This document shows, piece after piece, positions 34,442 to 43,760 of a stretch of DNA of 64,000 bases (positions are counted from its first letter, which is position 1; the number at the start of each line of letters is the position of its first letter). The notes under the pieces were generated by a model. That model did not search any database. It was given only the letters and a program-made list of their open reading frames with translations, and had not been told where the DNA came from. The position numbers and the translations under genes are program-made. Source of the DNA: CAWDMN01 sp963803155 (GTDB taxonomy: Bacteria; Acidobacteriota; Terriglobia; Versatilivoradales; Versatilivoraceae); NCBI GenBank assembly GCA_963803155.1, contig CAWDMN010000033.1, positions 62,001 to 126,000 on the forward strand, read 5' to 3'.

Positions 34442-36568
34442 TCATTCAACCCATGCCCCTCCGGGCAAGAGGAATTGAATGGGCCATTGTTCCTGTTTAT
34501 CCATAACCAGTCTGGACCACGTCACACCGCCAGGAGCGGAATCCGGGTGAAGCTTAATATCCTGGAAAACTTCATGGATTGCCCGGGCCAGGGGAGCGGC
34601 TTCTCCTCCCGCGCAAATCCATAGTTCGCCGGGCTTCAGTTGGACCTCGACGAAGCGGCGCACAATTTCCGTATCTTCGAGCATCTCGAGAAAATAGGGC
34701 CGGCCGATGAGCAAAGAGTTGTAAACGTAATCGGCCAGCACACTATTGAGCGGGTCGTCGTACTTGATCATTCCAGCGGAACCTCCGGAAGCCGCATCCA
34801 CTCCAGTGGTGGAGTACGCCATGGAATCTTCCCCCTGCCCCCGGAAGTCATAACTAACCACCTCCATCCCTTTTTGCAGAAGGGAGAGAATTGCCGGCCA
34901 ATCTTGCGAGTTTGCTTTCCCGTTTTCTTTGATCCAAAAAACCAGGCGTCCCTTTCCTCCATTTCGAGCGTGGATATGGACCAGCGGTATCCTCAACCTT
35001 GTGCTATGCCGCAGTTGATACTGATCCCATTGCCAGACGCCGCTCTCCACATTGCCGATTTTCTTCCAGCAGATTTTTTGTGATGAAGAGTCCCCTTCAT
35101 CCGGAATGACCGGCCAATTCTGGATTCCCGGGTACAGGCCGCTTCGATACAGGGTGGCGATTTTTATTCTTTCCTTGCCTTGATTCTCTTCAAAACGCCG
35201 CCGAATAAAATCGGTCATCGGCCGGGCATCGGAAAATTCCAGGCTGACCTGGCCTGAGCGTGTGCAGAGCAGTTCTTTTTCCGGAAGAGGAGCGACAGCG
35301 GGCAAGGAGGATACGGATGGCTGGCCGCTGAATCTGTCCAAGAAATTGATTACGGCAAGCTGGTTCTCGTCGGAGAACCGGTGAGGATGGTACCCTTCCA
35401 CCAATTCAATTCTGGCGCCCAGTCCAAAACGCCGATAGAGAGCGGCAATTTCCCGAAAACTGCGGCGTGCCCCTTCGATCGGGAAAAAATCTTCGACGGC
35501 AGCTGCGAGAATCAGCGGGCGAGGATAAATCAGCAGCATCAGTCCTGGATGGTCGATTCCCGACTCCACCATGCGGTATATGTCCTGTTCCGGGTCACTG
35601 TCGGGGTCTTTGAAAATCCGGTTGGCCATGCGCATGGGCAGAGAGCTGATATAACAGGAAGGGGCAACCGCCTGGATGCGTTCATCCAAGGCGGCAATGT
35701 GGGCAACTTGAAATCCGCCGCCACTCGTGCCGGTGATGCTGATCCGCTTCGAATCGACTTCCGGACGCGTTAAGAGATAATCCAGCGCCCGCATGCCATC
35801 CCAAATTTCCCAGCGGGCCAGGTTGGCCCCCGCCAAATAAGCAAGGTTGCCGAGGACCGCATGTTCGCCGCAGACCAGGTTGTACCTGGATTTTCCTACG
35901 GTGGAGTCCCAGAACTGGCTCCGCTCCCCCTGTCCCACGGGGTCCCAACAAATCACCACATATCCTTGTTTGGCCAGGCGCTGACAGAGCAACTGATAAT
36001 AAATCTTCCCGTTTTGAGAATGGCCGCATGGTACCAGAACCGCGGGAGATGGCCCCGCGATTTTCTCAGGCAGATAAAGGAGAGCTGTCACATAGAAGTG
36101 CGGCAGGCTCTCGAAGATTATCTTTTCGATGCGGAAGCCGTCTCCCGCCACTTGCCCGGTAATTTTTGGATTCAGAGGTGTCTTGACGTTTGGCAGCCCG
36201 CCCAATAAATCCAGAAGTTTCCCGCGGGTCTGCTGCTGCAAGGTCCCCAATTCCATTTTGGTGCGGATGGATGCCCACTGTTGGAGCCGTTTTTCATCCT
36301 GTTGCCAGGCTCGGTCCAGTTGATATCGCAGGTATGAGGTAATGCGAGGACCGGACACAACGGGATCGCGGTAAACCTGGAAAGCGCTGGCAGGCGGCAG
36401 TTCTTCGGAGTAACAACAAAACTGGCACACGGAAAAGAAATGAAATCCTAGAAGGGTCAACAGAGCAAGAAGAGGATAGAATCTTCCTTTACGGCTTCGC
36501 CCGGGGGAATGGATCCCCCACTTTTTTGACTTCCGTGATATATGAATTCCCTGCGGTTTATTCTTCAT
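34442..36568 (-). CDS. Membrane-anchored alpha/beta-hydrolase (acetyl-xylan-esterase-like)
   Basis: A 708-residue protein; start at ATG 36568, with GGGGAG 9 bases upstream. After a basic N-terminus a membrane segment runs over 'YPLLALLTLLGFHFFSVCQF'. Residues about 95-420 form an alpha/beta-hydrolase of the acetyl-xylan esterase type: 'AVLVPCGHSQNG', 'GYVVICWDPVGQGERSQ', nucleophile Ser282 in 'ITGTSGGGFQVAH', Asp360 in 'AAAVEDFFPIEG', and His394 or 396 in 'VEGYHPHRFSDEN'. A second, C-terminal half has 'VSYDFRGQGEDS', the strand after the oxyanion region of another hydrolase-like domain, but no nucleophile elbow is evident. It probably removes acyl groups from a glycan in the periplasm. Context: sugar catabolism genes. 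Confidence 0.78.
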   Translation of the reverse strand: MKNKPQGIHISRKSKKWGIHSPGRSRKGRFYPLLALLTLLGFHFFSVCQFCCYSEELPPASAFQVYRDPVVSGPRITSYLRYQLDRAWQQDEKRLQQWASIRTKMELGTLQQQTRGKLLDLLGGLPNVKTPLNPKITGQVAGDGFRIEKIIFESLPHFYVTALLYLPEKIAGPSPAVLVPCGHSQNGKIYYQLLCQRLAKQGYVVICWDPVGQGERSQFWDSTVGKSRYNLVCGEHAVLGNLAYLAGANLARWEIWDGMRALDYLLTRPEVDSKRISITGTSGGGFQVAHIAALDERIQAVAPSCYISSLPMRMANRIFKDPDSDPEQDIYRMVESGIDHPGLMLLIYPRPLILAAAVEDFFPIEGARRSFREIAALYRRFGLGARIELVEGYHPHRFSDENQLAVINFLDRFSGQPSVSSLPAVAPLPEKELLCTRSGQVSLEFSDARPMTDFIRRRFEENQGKERIKIATLYRSGLYPGIQNWPVIPDEGDSSSQKICWKKIGNVESGVWQWDQYQLRHSTRLRIPLVHIHARNGGKGRLVFWIKENGKANSQDWPAILSLLQKGMEVVSYDFRGQGEDSMAYSTTGVDAASGGSAGMIKYDDPLNSVLADYVYNSLLIGRPYFLEMLEDTEIVRRFVEVQLKPGELWICAGGEAAPLARAIHEVFQDIKLHPDSAPGGVTWSRLVMDKQEQWPIQFLLPGGAWVE

Positions 36569-36603
36569 TCGCAAGAACTCCCCAGAATATCCTAGCTAAA
36601 CAA

Positions 36604-36715
36604 AGGTGGAGCGGGCGCGAGTGACCGCCGTCACCGGTGCATGCTGGCTCGGCAGGCGAGGCTGGCCAGGCGACGCACGACGGGTGACTTCGTCACACTC
36701 GCGCGTCCCACCTTG
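36604..36715. repeat. Repeat family C, full copy
   Basis: An ~112-base palindrome-like element: left end GGTGGAGCGGGCGCGAGTGA, right end 'tcacactcgcgcgtcccacc'. The ends pair over about 17 bases. Partial or diverged copies at 31313, 42305 and 53437. The rest of the 36569-36991 gap holds nothing recognisable. Confidence 0.7.
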
Positions 36716-36991
36716 ATGTCTATTTTCATTTTCTTGTTGAGCCAGCCGCGCTGGCATGTTTAGCTCCTGGGAAAATATCCCTATGAAAAGGGATTGATTG
36801 AAGACGCGCCAAGGAATAAAGTTCCCGTTAACACAGGCGCTTCGAAGTCATCAGCTTTTTCCAATTCCAAATTTAAACTAGCATAAAAAAAATGATGGTG
36901 CAATAAAACACAAAGTATGGAAAATAATGACAAGCGAATCGAAAGGAATTGTTCGATTAAAGCAGAGATTTCATTACCCAGGAGATCTTCG

Positions 36992-39406
36992 ATGTTGAAA
37001 GGTTTATCAGTTCGAGGCGATGCAATCCGGTGGATGGGAATTTTCATCGTCATGTTGATGGGTGGGTTTGAAGCCATTGCCAGTGATTTATTTCAAGTTT
37101 GGAATGCTGGCGCGGAGATGAGAATCACTCCGTCCAGTTACAGCCGGGATCTCAGCTCCTCCGCGGATGCTGAAACTTTCCGAAATGAGATTGTCGACTT
37201 GCAATTTGCCGCCCGCAGTGAATCCTCTCTTCAGGGATTTGCCGTCACTCGAGTGAAGGAAACAGAGACGAGTGCGTCACTTCCGGATGGTTGGGTCCGG
37301 ATTTATTATCCGGGGTACCTTTTGGCTGATGAGATTGGGGGCTACACTTCCGATCCATTAATGGAGAAGTCTCCAGGTTCTTTAAAAGCCGGATGGACCC
37401 AAGCGGTTTGGATTCAGGTTCGAGTTCCCGCGGAGGCCCGGGCCGGGAGATATGTTGCCACCTTCGCTTTTCAGGCCGGAGGAGAAGAAAAACGAATTCA
37501 AGTTCGGTTGAACGTGCTCGATTTCGTCCTGCCTAATTTGACGGACGGGAAGTTTTATCTGAACATCTGGCAGGACCCTGGTTCCGTGGCTCGCTGGGCC
37601 AAAGTCCCGCTCTGGTCGGAACGGCACTGGAAATTGTTGGACGCCTATGCCAGGGACATGGCGTCTCACGGACAGCGTTCCATCACTACCAGCATCCTTT
37701 ATGATCCATGGCACAGCCAGGCCGGCCACATTTATCCTTCAATGGTGGAATGGCAATATCTTGGCGTGTGGCAAGGGAAAGACACTACGCAGTTCCGCTT
37801 CGATTATTCCGCTTTCGATCGTTATGTCGAATTGATGATGCGCGCTGGCGTCAAGGAATCCATCCTCTGTGTTTCCATGGTGGATGGTCCGGGGCACTCT
37901 CCCGATTGCGACATCGGCTACAAGGATACGGCGAGTGGACTCTTTCGCATTCGGCACACGGAAGTGGGCGATCCGCTCTATCGGCAGGCTTGGAATGTTT
38001 TTCTGCCTGCCTTCGTAAAGCACCTCAAGGAAAAAGGATGGCTGGGCAAAACATTCATCGCTTTTGATGAAAAGCCTCAGGAGATCATGAACACCATCCT
38101 GGAGGTGCTGAAGGGAAGCGCTCCGGAATTGAAGATTTCCCTTTCAGGCGGAAGTTCGAGCCAGCGATCGGCGAGTGCCGAAGAGCTCACCGTATATGTG
38201 GATGATCTGGCCAATCGGGAATCCCTGGCCAAGCTTTTGGCGCAACGGCGCAAGGTGGGGCCGACCATGTACTATACCGCCTGCGCACCGGCTCTCCCGA
38301 ATACCTTTCTCTATTCTCCGCTTTATGAATCGCGGATGCTTCCTTGGATTGCCTGGGATCATGGCTTGAACGGTTATCTGCGCTGGGCTTATCAATCCTG
38401 GCCCGACAGAGTCTGGCAACAACCGCTTTACCGCTGGCATTCCGGGGACATGTACTTTGTCTATCCCGGAGAAAATGGCCCCATTACGACCACTCGTTGG
38501 GAAATGATGCGCCAGGGAGTGCAGGATTACGAGGCGCTGAAAATGCTGGAAGCGCAAATTGACCGCATTCGCGAGGATCGGGCCAAAGCACCCCTGGCGG
38601 AAAAAATGACAAAAGAGCTCCACGACATTGTCGCGGATGCGGTCGAGCTTCACCGCTGCGAAGGTGTCGCGTCGCCAGGTGTGGCCCGCCACAAGATCAA
38701 TCAACTTCTACTTCAATCGACAGGAAAAGCCATGAACACTCCCTCTCCTTACACCAGCAATTTGAGCATGGATGCCAAGTTTTCACCCGAAGGATTCGTG
38801 CCGGACGGGAATTTGGACAAGGAAGTTTGGAAGAAGGCCACTCGCATGAAATTCGACCATGACTGGAGCGGGAAACATCACTTCCCCGAAGCTGAGACCG
38901 AAGTGGCCAGCTTTTGGACGGCCACCCACGTCTACTTTGCCTTCTGGTGCAAATATCAGAAGCTGAATATTTATGAGGGAGAGGAGCCAGCCAAGGAGCG
39001 GTGGGAACTGTGGGAACGGGATGTGGTGGAAGTATTCGCCAATCCCCAGCCGGAGAGAGTCCCCCATTATTATGAATTTGAAGTTGCGCCCAATAATCAA
39101 TGGATCGACTTGGAAATTGACAAGGAGAAGGCCCCCTTCAACGATGCGGGCTGGGATTCCCACTTCGATCATGCCACGCGAGTGGATTCGGATCAGAAGA
39201 TCTGGACCTGCGAGATGCGCATCCCGGTGAGTATCATGAATTCCCCGGTCATGCGGGCGGGCGCGGAATGGAGAATCAATTTCTTCCGTGCTGACGGTTT
39301 TGGGGGAGACAACGACCGGCGTTTTCTGGCCTGGAGCCCCATTGGAGGGACCAATCCCAGCTTCCACGCGCCGGAACGGTTCGGATTGATTCGCTTTGTG
39401 AAATAG
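36992..39406 (+). CDS. Exported DUF4091-type glycoside-hydrolase-like protein with C-terminal CBM9-like domain
   Basis: An 804-residue protein. The ATG at 36992 has AGGAG 7 bases upstream; the frame is open 25 codons earlier. 'MGIFIVMLMGGFEAIA' is the signal peptide. An N-terminal beta-sandwich (about 30-180) precedes a TIM-barrel-like DUF4091 region with 'KFYLNIWQDPGSVARWA', 'KTFIAFDEKPQEI' (Asp359-Glu360, likely acid) and 'MRQGVQDYEALKMLEAQI', the family's C-terminal signature. Residues about 590-804 form a CBM9-like carbohydrate-binding sandwich ('GNLDKEVWKKATRM', 'VEVFANPQPERVPHYYEFEV'). The family is poorly characterised; role in glycan breakdown is inferred. It is the first plus-strand gene after the minus-strand sugar genes. 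Confidence 0.8.
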   Translation: MLKGLSVRGDAIRWMGIFIVMLMGGFEAIASDLFQVWNAGAEMRITPSSYSRDLSSSADAETFRNEIVDLQFAARSESSLQGFAVTRVKETETSASLPDGWVRIYYPGYLLADEIGGYTSDPLMEKSPGSLKAGWTQAVWIQVRVPAEARAGRYVATFAFQAGGEEKRIQVRLNVLDFVLPNLTDGKFYLNIWQDPGSVARWAKVPLWSERHWKLLDAYARDMASHGQRSITTSILYDPWHSQAGHIYPSMVEWQYLGVWQGKDTTQFRFDYSAFDRYVELMMRAGVKESILCVSMVDGPGHSPDCDIGYKDTASGLFRIRHTEVGDPLYRQAWNVFLPAFVKHLKEKGWLGKTFIAFDEKPQEIMNTILEVLKGSAPELKISLSGGSSSQRSASAEELTVYVDDLANRESLAKLLAQRRKVGPTMYYTACAPALPNTFLYSPLYESRMLPWIAWDHGLNGYLRWAYQSWPDRVWQQPLYRWHSGDMYFVYPGENGPITTTRWEMMRQGVQDYEALKMLEAQIDRIREDRAKAPLAEKMTKELHDIVADAVELHRCEGVASPGVARHKINQLLLQSTGKAMNTPSPYTSNLSMDAKFSPEGFVPDGNLDKEVWKKATRMKFDHDWSGKHHFPEAETEVASFWTATHVYFAFWCKYQKLNIYEGEEPAKERWELWERDVVEVFANPQPERVPHYYEFEVAPNNQWIDLEIDKEKAPFNDAGWDSHFDHATRVDSDQKIWTCEMRIPVSIMNSPVMRAGAEWRINFFRADGFGGDNDRRFLAWSPIGGTNPSFHAPERFGLIRFVK

Positions 39407-39420
39407 TTGTGAATAGGTTT

Positions 39421-39641
39421 GAGGTGCGAGGTGCAGGTGGAGGAAAATTGGGGGAAGCACAATTAAGAGGTCTTCTGGACAGCGAATGACCAAACCTTTT
39501 AATCGAAGATCATTTTGATCCTCCTCCTGGCCGATTTCGATCCTGGTTCAGCATCATGCTTGCCTGCACGCCGATTGCCCCCCGGTACCCGGCGCCTCAC
39601 ACCTCGCACCTCACACCTCGCACCTCACACCTCGCACCTAA
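39421..39641. repeat. Inverted heptanucleotide arms (F5)
   Basis: A short left arm with 'gaggtgcgaggtgcaggtgg' (39421-39440) faces a right arm of five to six heptads CACCTCG / CACCTCA (39594-39640) across an unrelated 150-base spacer. The 7-base period is the same as in F1-F4, but the unit sequence differs. Confidence 0.6.
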
Positions 39642-39657
39642 ATCAGTCCTTCCTTGC

Positions 39658-39996
39658 TCATTCGCGTGTGTTTGTCAGCTTTGCGCTGGCCAGCCGGTTC
39701 AAACTAATTCCCGCCTCGGCGGCCTGCATAGCCAAACGTCGGTGCACTTCGGGTGGGATGCGGATCATGAATTTTCCGCTAAAGTGCCTGGTAGAAATTG
39801 GCTCAGGAAGAGTCTCCTTGTTCTTGACCATATCCGCCTTTACCTGTGCGACAACTTTGCGGATTCCTGAAAGCGCAGCCTCGGGAGAGCTGTCCAGCCA
39901 GCTAAGGCTGGGGAACTCGGCACAGAGTCCCACATATTCCTGGTCTTCATCGGACCAAGTTACTCTGTAAGTATATTTGTCATTTTGCCTTGCCAT
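39658..39996 (-). CDS. hicB: HicB-family antitoxin
   Basis: A 112-residue antitoxin. The N-terminal half has the HicB partial RNase H-like fold ('YTYRVTWSDEDQEYVGLCAE', 'FPSLSWLDSSPEAALSGI'); the C-terminal half is a ribbon-helix-helix ('GKFMIRIPPEVHRRLAMQA' then 'GISLNRLASAKL'). It neutralises HicA by binding and autoregulates its operon. Its ATG lies inside the hicA 3' end (17-base overlap), so translation is coupled with toxin first. Candidate operators are at 40205-40291. Confidence 0.9.
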   Translation of the reverse strand: MARQNDKYTYRVTWSDEDQEYVGLCAEFPSLSWLDSSPEAALSGIRKVVAQVKADMVKNKETLPEPISTRHFSGKFMIRIPPEVHRRLAMQAAEAGISLNRLASAKLTNTRE

Positions 39997-40210
39997 GCTC
40001 GGCTTGAATCCTTTCTATGGCCTTGAGGACCTGCCTCACCTGATAAGCTTTGGCAAATCCATTGCGATTTTGAATATTGACTCGCGGATCCCCCTGCCAA
40101 GGTGTTTTGTAGACTCGATGACTGCCCCCTTTTTGTCGCGGCGTTCCAAAGAAACGATCGCAGAGGCTGCAGAGCCTGGCATAGCGAATCCCGCCGGGAT
40201 TCACTGACAT
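39980..40210 (-). CDS. hicA: HicA-family mRNA interferase toxin
   Basis: A 76-residue toxin when started at ATG 40210 (longer starts at 40237 or 40246 exist, none with a clear ribosome-binding site). It has the dsRBD-like HicA fold: 'NPGGIRYARLCSLCDRFFG', the catalytic His31 in 'KGGSHRVYKTPW', then 'DPRVNIQNRNGFAKAYQVRQ'. HicA cleaves mRNA and is held inactive by HicB. It precedes hicB on the minus strand and lies beside an insertion sequence, a common setting for such modules. Confidence 0.88.
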   Translation of the reverse strand: MSVNPGGIRYARLCSLCDRFFGTPRQKGGSHRVYKTPWQGDPRVNIQNRNGFAKAYQVRQVLKAIERIQAEHGKAK

Positions 40211-40291
40211 TTCAGCCAAAATGTCACCCACGGCCATCACAGCCAAATGGTACCAATAATGATATCACCTGTCAATCAAGCAAAATGACAG
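40205..40291 (-). promoter_or_regulatory. Candidate hicAB promoter/operator region
   Basis: Two inverted repeats lie at and before the hicA start: TGACATTT-6 bases-AAATGTCA (40205-40226) and CTGTCA-11 bases-TGACAG (40269-40291). Both contain TGTCA/TGACA half-sites, as expected for sites of one dimeric ribbon-helix-helix repressor such as HicB. Confidence 0.45.
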
Positions 40292-40314
40292 ACTTGTGCT
40301 GAATTCCTCAGCTT

Positions 40315-40474
40315 AATTAGAGTCCATTTATAAAGTGAGAAAAATCGTTTTTGTAGGATGGGTTAGCGCGGTAGCGCGTAACCCATCAGGCTCTGGATGC
40401 GGCTTCCCCGATGCGTTACGCTCTTAGAGCTAACGCATCCTACAAAAAAGGGACTTTATACAAAGACTCTAATT
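40315..40474. mobile_element. 160-base MITE with REP-like hairpin core
   Basis: Begins AATTAGAGTC and ends GACTCTAATT. The imperfect inverted ends run for about 55 bases on each side ('gtaggatgggttagcg' / 'taacgcatcctac'). A GC-rich inner hairpin 'gttagcgcggtagcgcgtaac' lies in the left arm. No coding capacity. Its tip 'ttagagtccatttataaa' matches the right end of the neighbouring insertion sequence (42241-42258, complement), so it is probably mobilised by the same transposase. Confidence 0.65.
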
Positions 40475-42258
40475 AGAGTCCTTGTATAAAGTCGGTTTTT
40501 TATGAAAACGCTTGTCCGGCGCGGAAGACAGCGCATTATGAATGGCAGGCCTTGGCGCGAAGACCGTTGTTTGTCTCTTGTATGTCACGGCTGAAGCCAT
40601 TTTGATAAACACTGATCCCACTTCTTTATGTCCTTCCTTCTGCTGATCTGCTGTCTGCTGTTACGCGGTGATCTGCCGCAAGGCCACCCGCGTCATCACC
40701 CGGAAGTTGTAGGCCAGCAGGCTCCACAGCACCTTGGCCTCAAAATGCACGCGCCCCTTCCATTCACAGCGGAACATTTGAAAGCCCCGCTTCCAATTGG
40801 AAATCACGGCCTCGATCCCGCTGCGCCACTTTTTCAGCCGCCTCTCCACGCTGGCACTGCTGACCAAGTTCTTCAGCGAGCCCACGATCTTATTGAAGAC
40901 AATATTGGCGACTCCATGTTTTTTCGCCAGCTGCAGGTTGTCCAGACTGGCATATCCGCCATCGGTAGCCACGTCTTGGGGAATGACCCCGTAATTTCTT
41001 TTCAGTTGCTGAAGCATTTCCGGATAGAACGAATGGTCGGAGGGATTTCCTTCCGCCACCTGGCAGACCAGAATCATCCCATTGCGCCCCACCGCCAGAT
41101 CCACCTTGTGCCCGAACTGCACTTCGCGGGATCCTTTGATAATGATGTCGGTGTGATCCTCAAAAATCGAGAACAGCTTCTCTTCCTTGGGAACCTGCTG
41201 GCCAAACAGTTCCTTGCGGCTGGCCATCGAATAGACTTTTGTCATCTTGGGCAACAACTCTTCCAGCCGCTGGCACAGCTTCCTGGTCTTGCGGTTCCCT
41301 TTTTTCCCGTCCCCGTGCAGTTTCTTCAAGGCCTTGGCGGTCTGCTCGATGCAGCGCTTCAGGGTATTCAATTGCTGAGCCAACAACGGTTCCCGCTCCT
41401 CAGCTTTTTTGCTGACATTGATCTGGTAAAAATTCTTCTTGGCCCGGGAGACGCTCACACCCTCTTCCAACGATTGTTCAATCTTCCGCAGCTTGCCCAA
41501 AATCCGTTGGCTGACACGGATGCAGTCCCAGACCAAGGCGTTGTTGGTAGGATAATGGATGTTGGTCTCCACCACCGTGCTGTCTTCTCGCACGCCGCTG
41601 GCGTCCTCCAAGTTTTCTGCCAGCGCCAGCTTATTGATCTCCACCATCAGCTTCTGCAACGACTCCGGCCGGATGGCCGCAATATATTTGTGCAACACTT
41701 CGTAGGAGAAGGGATCCCGAACTCCCAGCTTGATGAACAGGGGGCAGATGCGGGAATCGATTTGCGCGTATTCCAGTTCCTGATAATTCAGCCCTTTCAA
41801 CTCCTTGTACAGGGCGGCCCGAACCACCTGCTCCACGGCGGGTCCATCCTGGCGTCCCATTTCATTGTTCTTGCCCAAGGCCTGAATATCGGTCGAGACG
41901 ATTTGATAAAGTTCCGGGTGTAAATTCAATACAATATCGATCATGGCCAGCTCGGGGTCATAGGCCCACAGCGGATCGTCAAATTGAAGTTCGAGTTCTT
42001 TGAGAAGTTTCATGGAGCTGAATCCTTGTCCGTTCAGGGTGTTTCCTTCGAAGACCCTGATTCTATCACGGTTTTAGCGGATTTGCACTATATATATTTG
42101 TTTATATTCCCTGATAAAGCACGGCTGATCAGCGTCTTCACGGACGGGCTTTTCAGGTTAAAATGGAGCAGTCCGGCAGCTGCGAAAACCATGCCTTCCG
42201 AAAAATAGGCATAACTCGTGATATTGCTAAAGGTTACGAGTTTATAAATGGACACTAA
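40473..42258 (-). mobile_element. ISNCY/IS1182-like insertion sequence
   Basis: Terminal repeats TTAGAGTCCTTGTATAAAGT (left, from 40473) and TTAGTGTCCATTTATAAACT (right, complement of 42239-42258) match at about 17 of 20 bases. One transposase gene is inside. The left boundary is shared with the MITE; the outer MITE end at 40317 matches the right terminal repeat even better, so the unit that moves could be 40317-42258. No clear target duplication was found. Confidence 0.7.
40661..42013 (-). CDS. ISNCY/IS1182-like DDE transposase
   Basis: A 450-residue transposase, intact. Catalytic residues: Asp144 in 'VREDSTVVETNIHYPT', Asp351 in 'DVATDGGYASLDN', and Glu401 in 'RSGIEAVISNWKRGF'. 'REVQFGHKVDLAVGRNG' and 'LLAYNFRVMTRV' are typical of IS1182/ISNCY-type enzymes. 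An internal insertion (about 165-285) with coiled-coil-like charged helices is typical of the ISNCY group. Assignment between ISNCY and IS1182 is uncertain. Confidence 0.85.
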   Translation of the reverse strand: MKLLKELELQFDDPLWAYDPELAMIDIVLNLHPELYQIVSTDIQALGKNNEMGRQDGPAVEQVVRAALYKELKGLNYQELEYAQIDSRICPLFIKLGVRDPFSYEVLHKYIAAIRPESLQKLMVEINKLALAENLEDASGVREDSTVVETNIHYPTNNALVWDCIRVSQRILGKLRKIEQSLEEGVSVSRAKKNFYQINVSKKAEEREPLLAQQLNTLKRCIEQTAKALKKLHGDGKKGNRKTRKLCQRLEELLPKMTKVYSMASRKELFGQQVPKEEKLFSIFEDHTDIIIKGSREVQFGHKVDLAVGRNGMILVCQVAEGNPSDHSFYPEMLQQLKRNYGVIPQDVATDGGYASLDNLQLAKKHGVANIVFNKIVGSLKNLVSSASVERRLKKWRSGIEAVISNWKRGFQMFRCEWKGRVHFEAKVLWSLLAYNFRVMTRVALRQITA

Positions 42259-42289
42259 ATAGGCCGGCGATGCGCGGCTTTGCCGAGGC

Positions 42290-42412
42290 GGCCTGAGTTG
42301 GCAAGGTGGTGGGTCGCGCGATCCTTCGCGCGACGCTCGGCATTTCATTGTCAGCCATGGGGGCAGAGCGAACGCGCGCCAGGTGGCTTCGTCACGCGCG
42401 CGTTCCACATTT
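42290..42412. repeat. Repeat family C, diverged copy
   Basis: 'ggtggtgggtcgcgcgatcc' at the left and 'ggtggcttcgtcacgcgcgcgttccacatt' at the right parallel the ends of 36604-36715; 'gccatgggggcagag' in the middle parallels 31360-31373. Arms are partly complementary. The rest of the 42259-42514 gap has no gene. Confidence 0.6.
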
Positions 42413-42514
42413 GAGCCGTTACCGCCTGTCGATTATTATAAATATCCGAGTTGGATTTTCATCATCAGGACCTAAATATCTTTTTTCATATTCTTGAAAT
42501 TCTAAGGAGCCCTT

Positions 42515-43669
42515 ATGAATCTGATGAAAACCGCTGTCATAGGAACCGGTTTTATCGGCCCTTCGCACATCGAAGCCTTGCGCAGGCTGGGAACGGTGGA
42601 GGTAGTGGCCTTGGCCGATATTGACCAGGAAACCGCCAGCAAGAAGGCGGCGCAGCTCGGCATTGCCAACGCTTATGGCGACTACCGCAGAATCCTGGCC
42701 GATCCTGCCATTCAGGTAGTGCATATCTGCACGCCCAACCATTTGCATTATCCGATGTGCAAGGAAGTGTTGGCCTCCGGCAAACACGTGGTCTGCGAGA
42801 AGCCGTTGGCCATGAATTCCAAGGAAGCTCGGGAATTGGTGGAGCTGGCTGAAAAATCCGGATTGGTGAATGCCATCCATTTCAACATCCGCTATTATCC
42901 CCTGGCCCGGGAGGCCCGGTCCCTTGTTGCCAAAGGGGAGTTGGGAAGAATCTTTGCCATTCACGGTTCCTATCTTCAAGACTGGCTTTTCTTTGAAACC
43001 GATTACAATTGGCGTCTGGAGCCGGAATTCAGCGGAGAGTCAAGGGCTGTGGCCGATATCGGTTCCCACTGGCTGGATTTGATCGAATACATCACCCAAA
43101 CGCGGGTGACGGCGGTTTGCGCCGATTTTGCCACCTTTCATCCCATCCGGAAAAAGCCGCTCAAGCCCATCGAAACTTATGCCGGCAAACTGCTCTCCGC
43201 CGAAGATTACGCCGACAAAAGGATTGTCACTGAAGATTATGCCACCGTGATGCTGCGGTTTGACACTGGCGCCCATGGAGTACTGACGGTCAGCCAGGCC
43301 GCCGCCGGCCGCAAGAACCGGCTCTATTTTGAAATTGACGGTTCGCGCAGCGCGCTTTCCTGGGATTCAGAGCGGCCCAATGAGATGTGGATAGGCCGCC
43401 GGGATGGCCGCAACGAAACCCTCCTGAAAGACCCTTCACTTCTGGGCCCGGAGGCCCGCTCCATTGTCAGTTTCCCCGGCGGACACAACGAAGGGTATCC
43501 CGACACTTCGAAACAGATGTTCCGGGATATCTACGGTTACATTGCCTCCGAAGCCTGGAAGGATAAGGTGCCTCCCACATTCCCCACTTTTGCCGATGGC
43601 TTGCGCGAGATGGCGCTCTGCGACAAGATTGTCGAAAGCGCCCGGAAATCTGCCTGGGTGGAAGTTTAG
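42515..43669 (+). CDS. Gfo/Idh/MocA-family oxidoreductase 3
   Basis: A 384-residue NAD(P)-dependent dehydrogenase. 'TAVIGTGFIGPSHIEAL' is the dinucleotide loop; the family Lys is in 'HVVCEKPLAMNSKEA'; the C-terminal domain holds 'VADIGSHWLDLIEYI', where His is the usual catalytic residue. CTAAGGAG is 8 bases before the ATG. It is followed 91 bases later by the GH2 beta-galactosidase on the same strand and could act on the sugar it releases. Length and motifs are full for the family. Confidence 0.9.
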   Translation: MNLMKTAVIGTGFIGPSHIEALRRLGTVEVVALADIDQETASKKAAQLGIANAYGDYRRILADPAIQVVHICTPNHLHYPMCKEVLASGKHVVCEKPLAMNSKEARELVELAEKSGLVNAIHFNIRYYPLAREARSLVAKGELGRIFAIHGSYLQDWLFFETDYNWRLEPEFSGESRAVADIGSHWLDLIEYITQTRVTAVCADFATFHPIRKKPLKPIETYAGKLLSAEDYADKRIVTEDYATVMLRFDTGAHGVLTVSQAAAGRKNRLYFEIDGSRSALSWDSERPNEMWIGRRDGRNETLLKDPSLLGPEARSIVSFPGGHNEGYPDTSKQMFRDIYGYIASEAWKDKVPPTFPTFADGLREMALCDKIVESARKSAWVEV

Positions 43670-43760
43670 CTCTGAATTATGAATCGGGGATGCTCCTCCG
43701 CCATGAGTAGCGGCGGGGAGAAATCATCCTCAGTATTGATCGATGAATCAGAGGATGAGT

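Noticed and set aside
40628..41923. 431-codon plus-strand frame
   Set aside because: It is the antisense of the transposase at 40661-42013, rich in His/Gln/Leu, with no domain; the transposase strand has all catalytic motifs.
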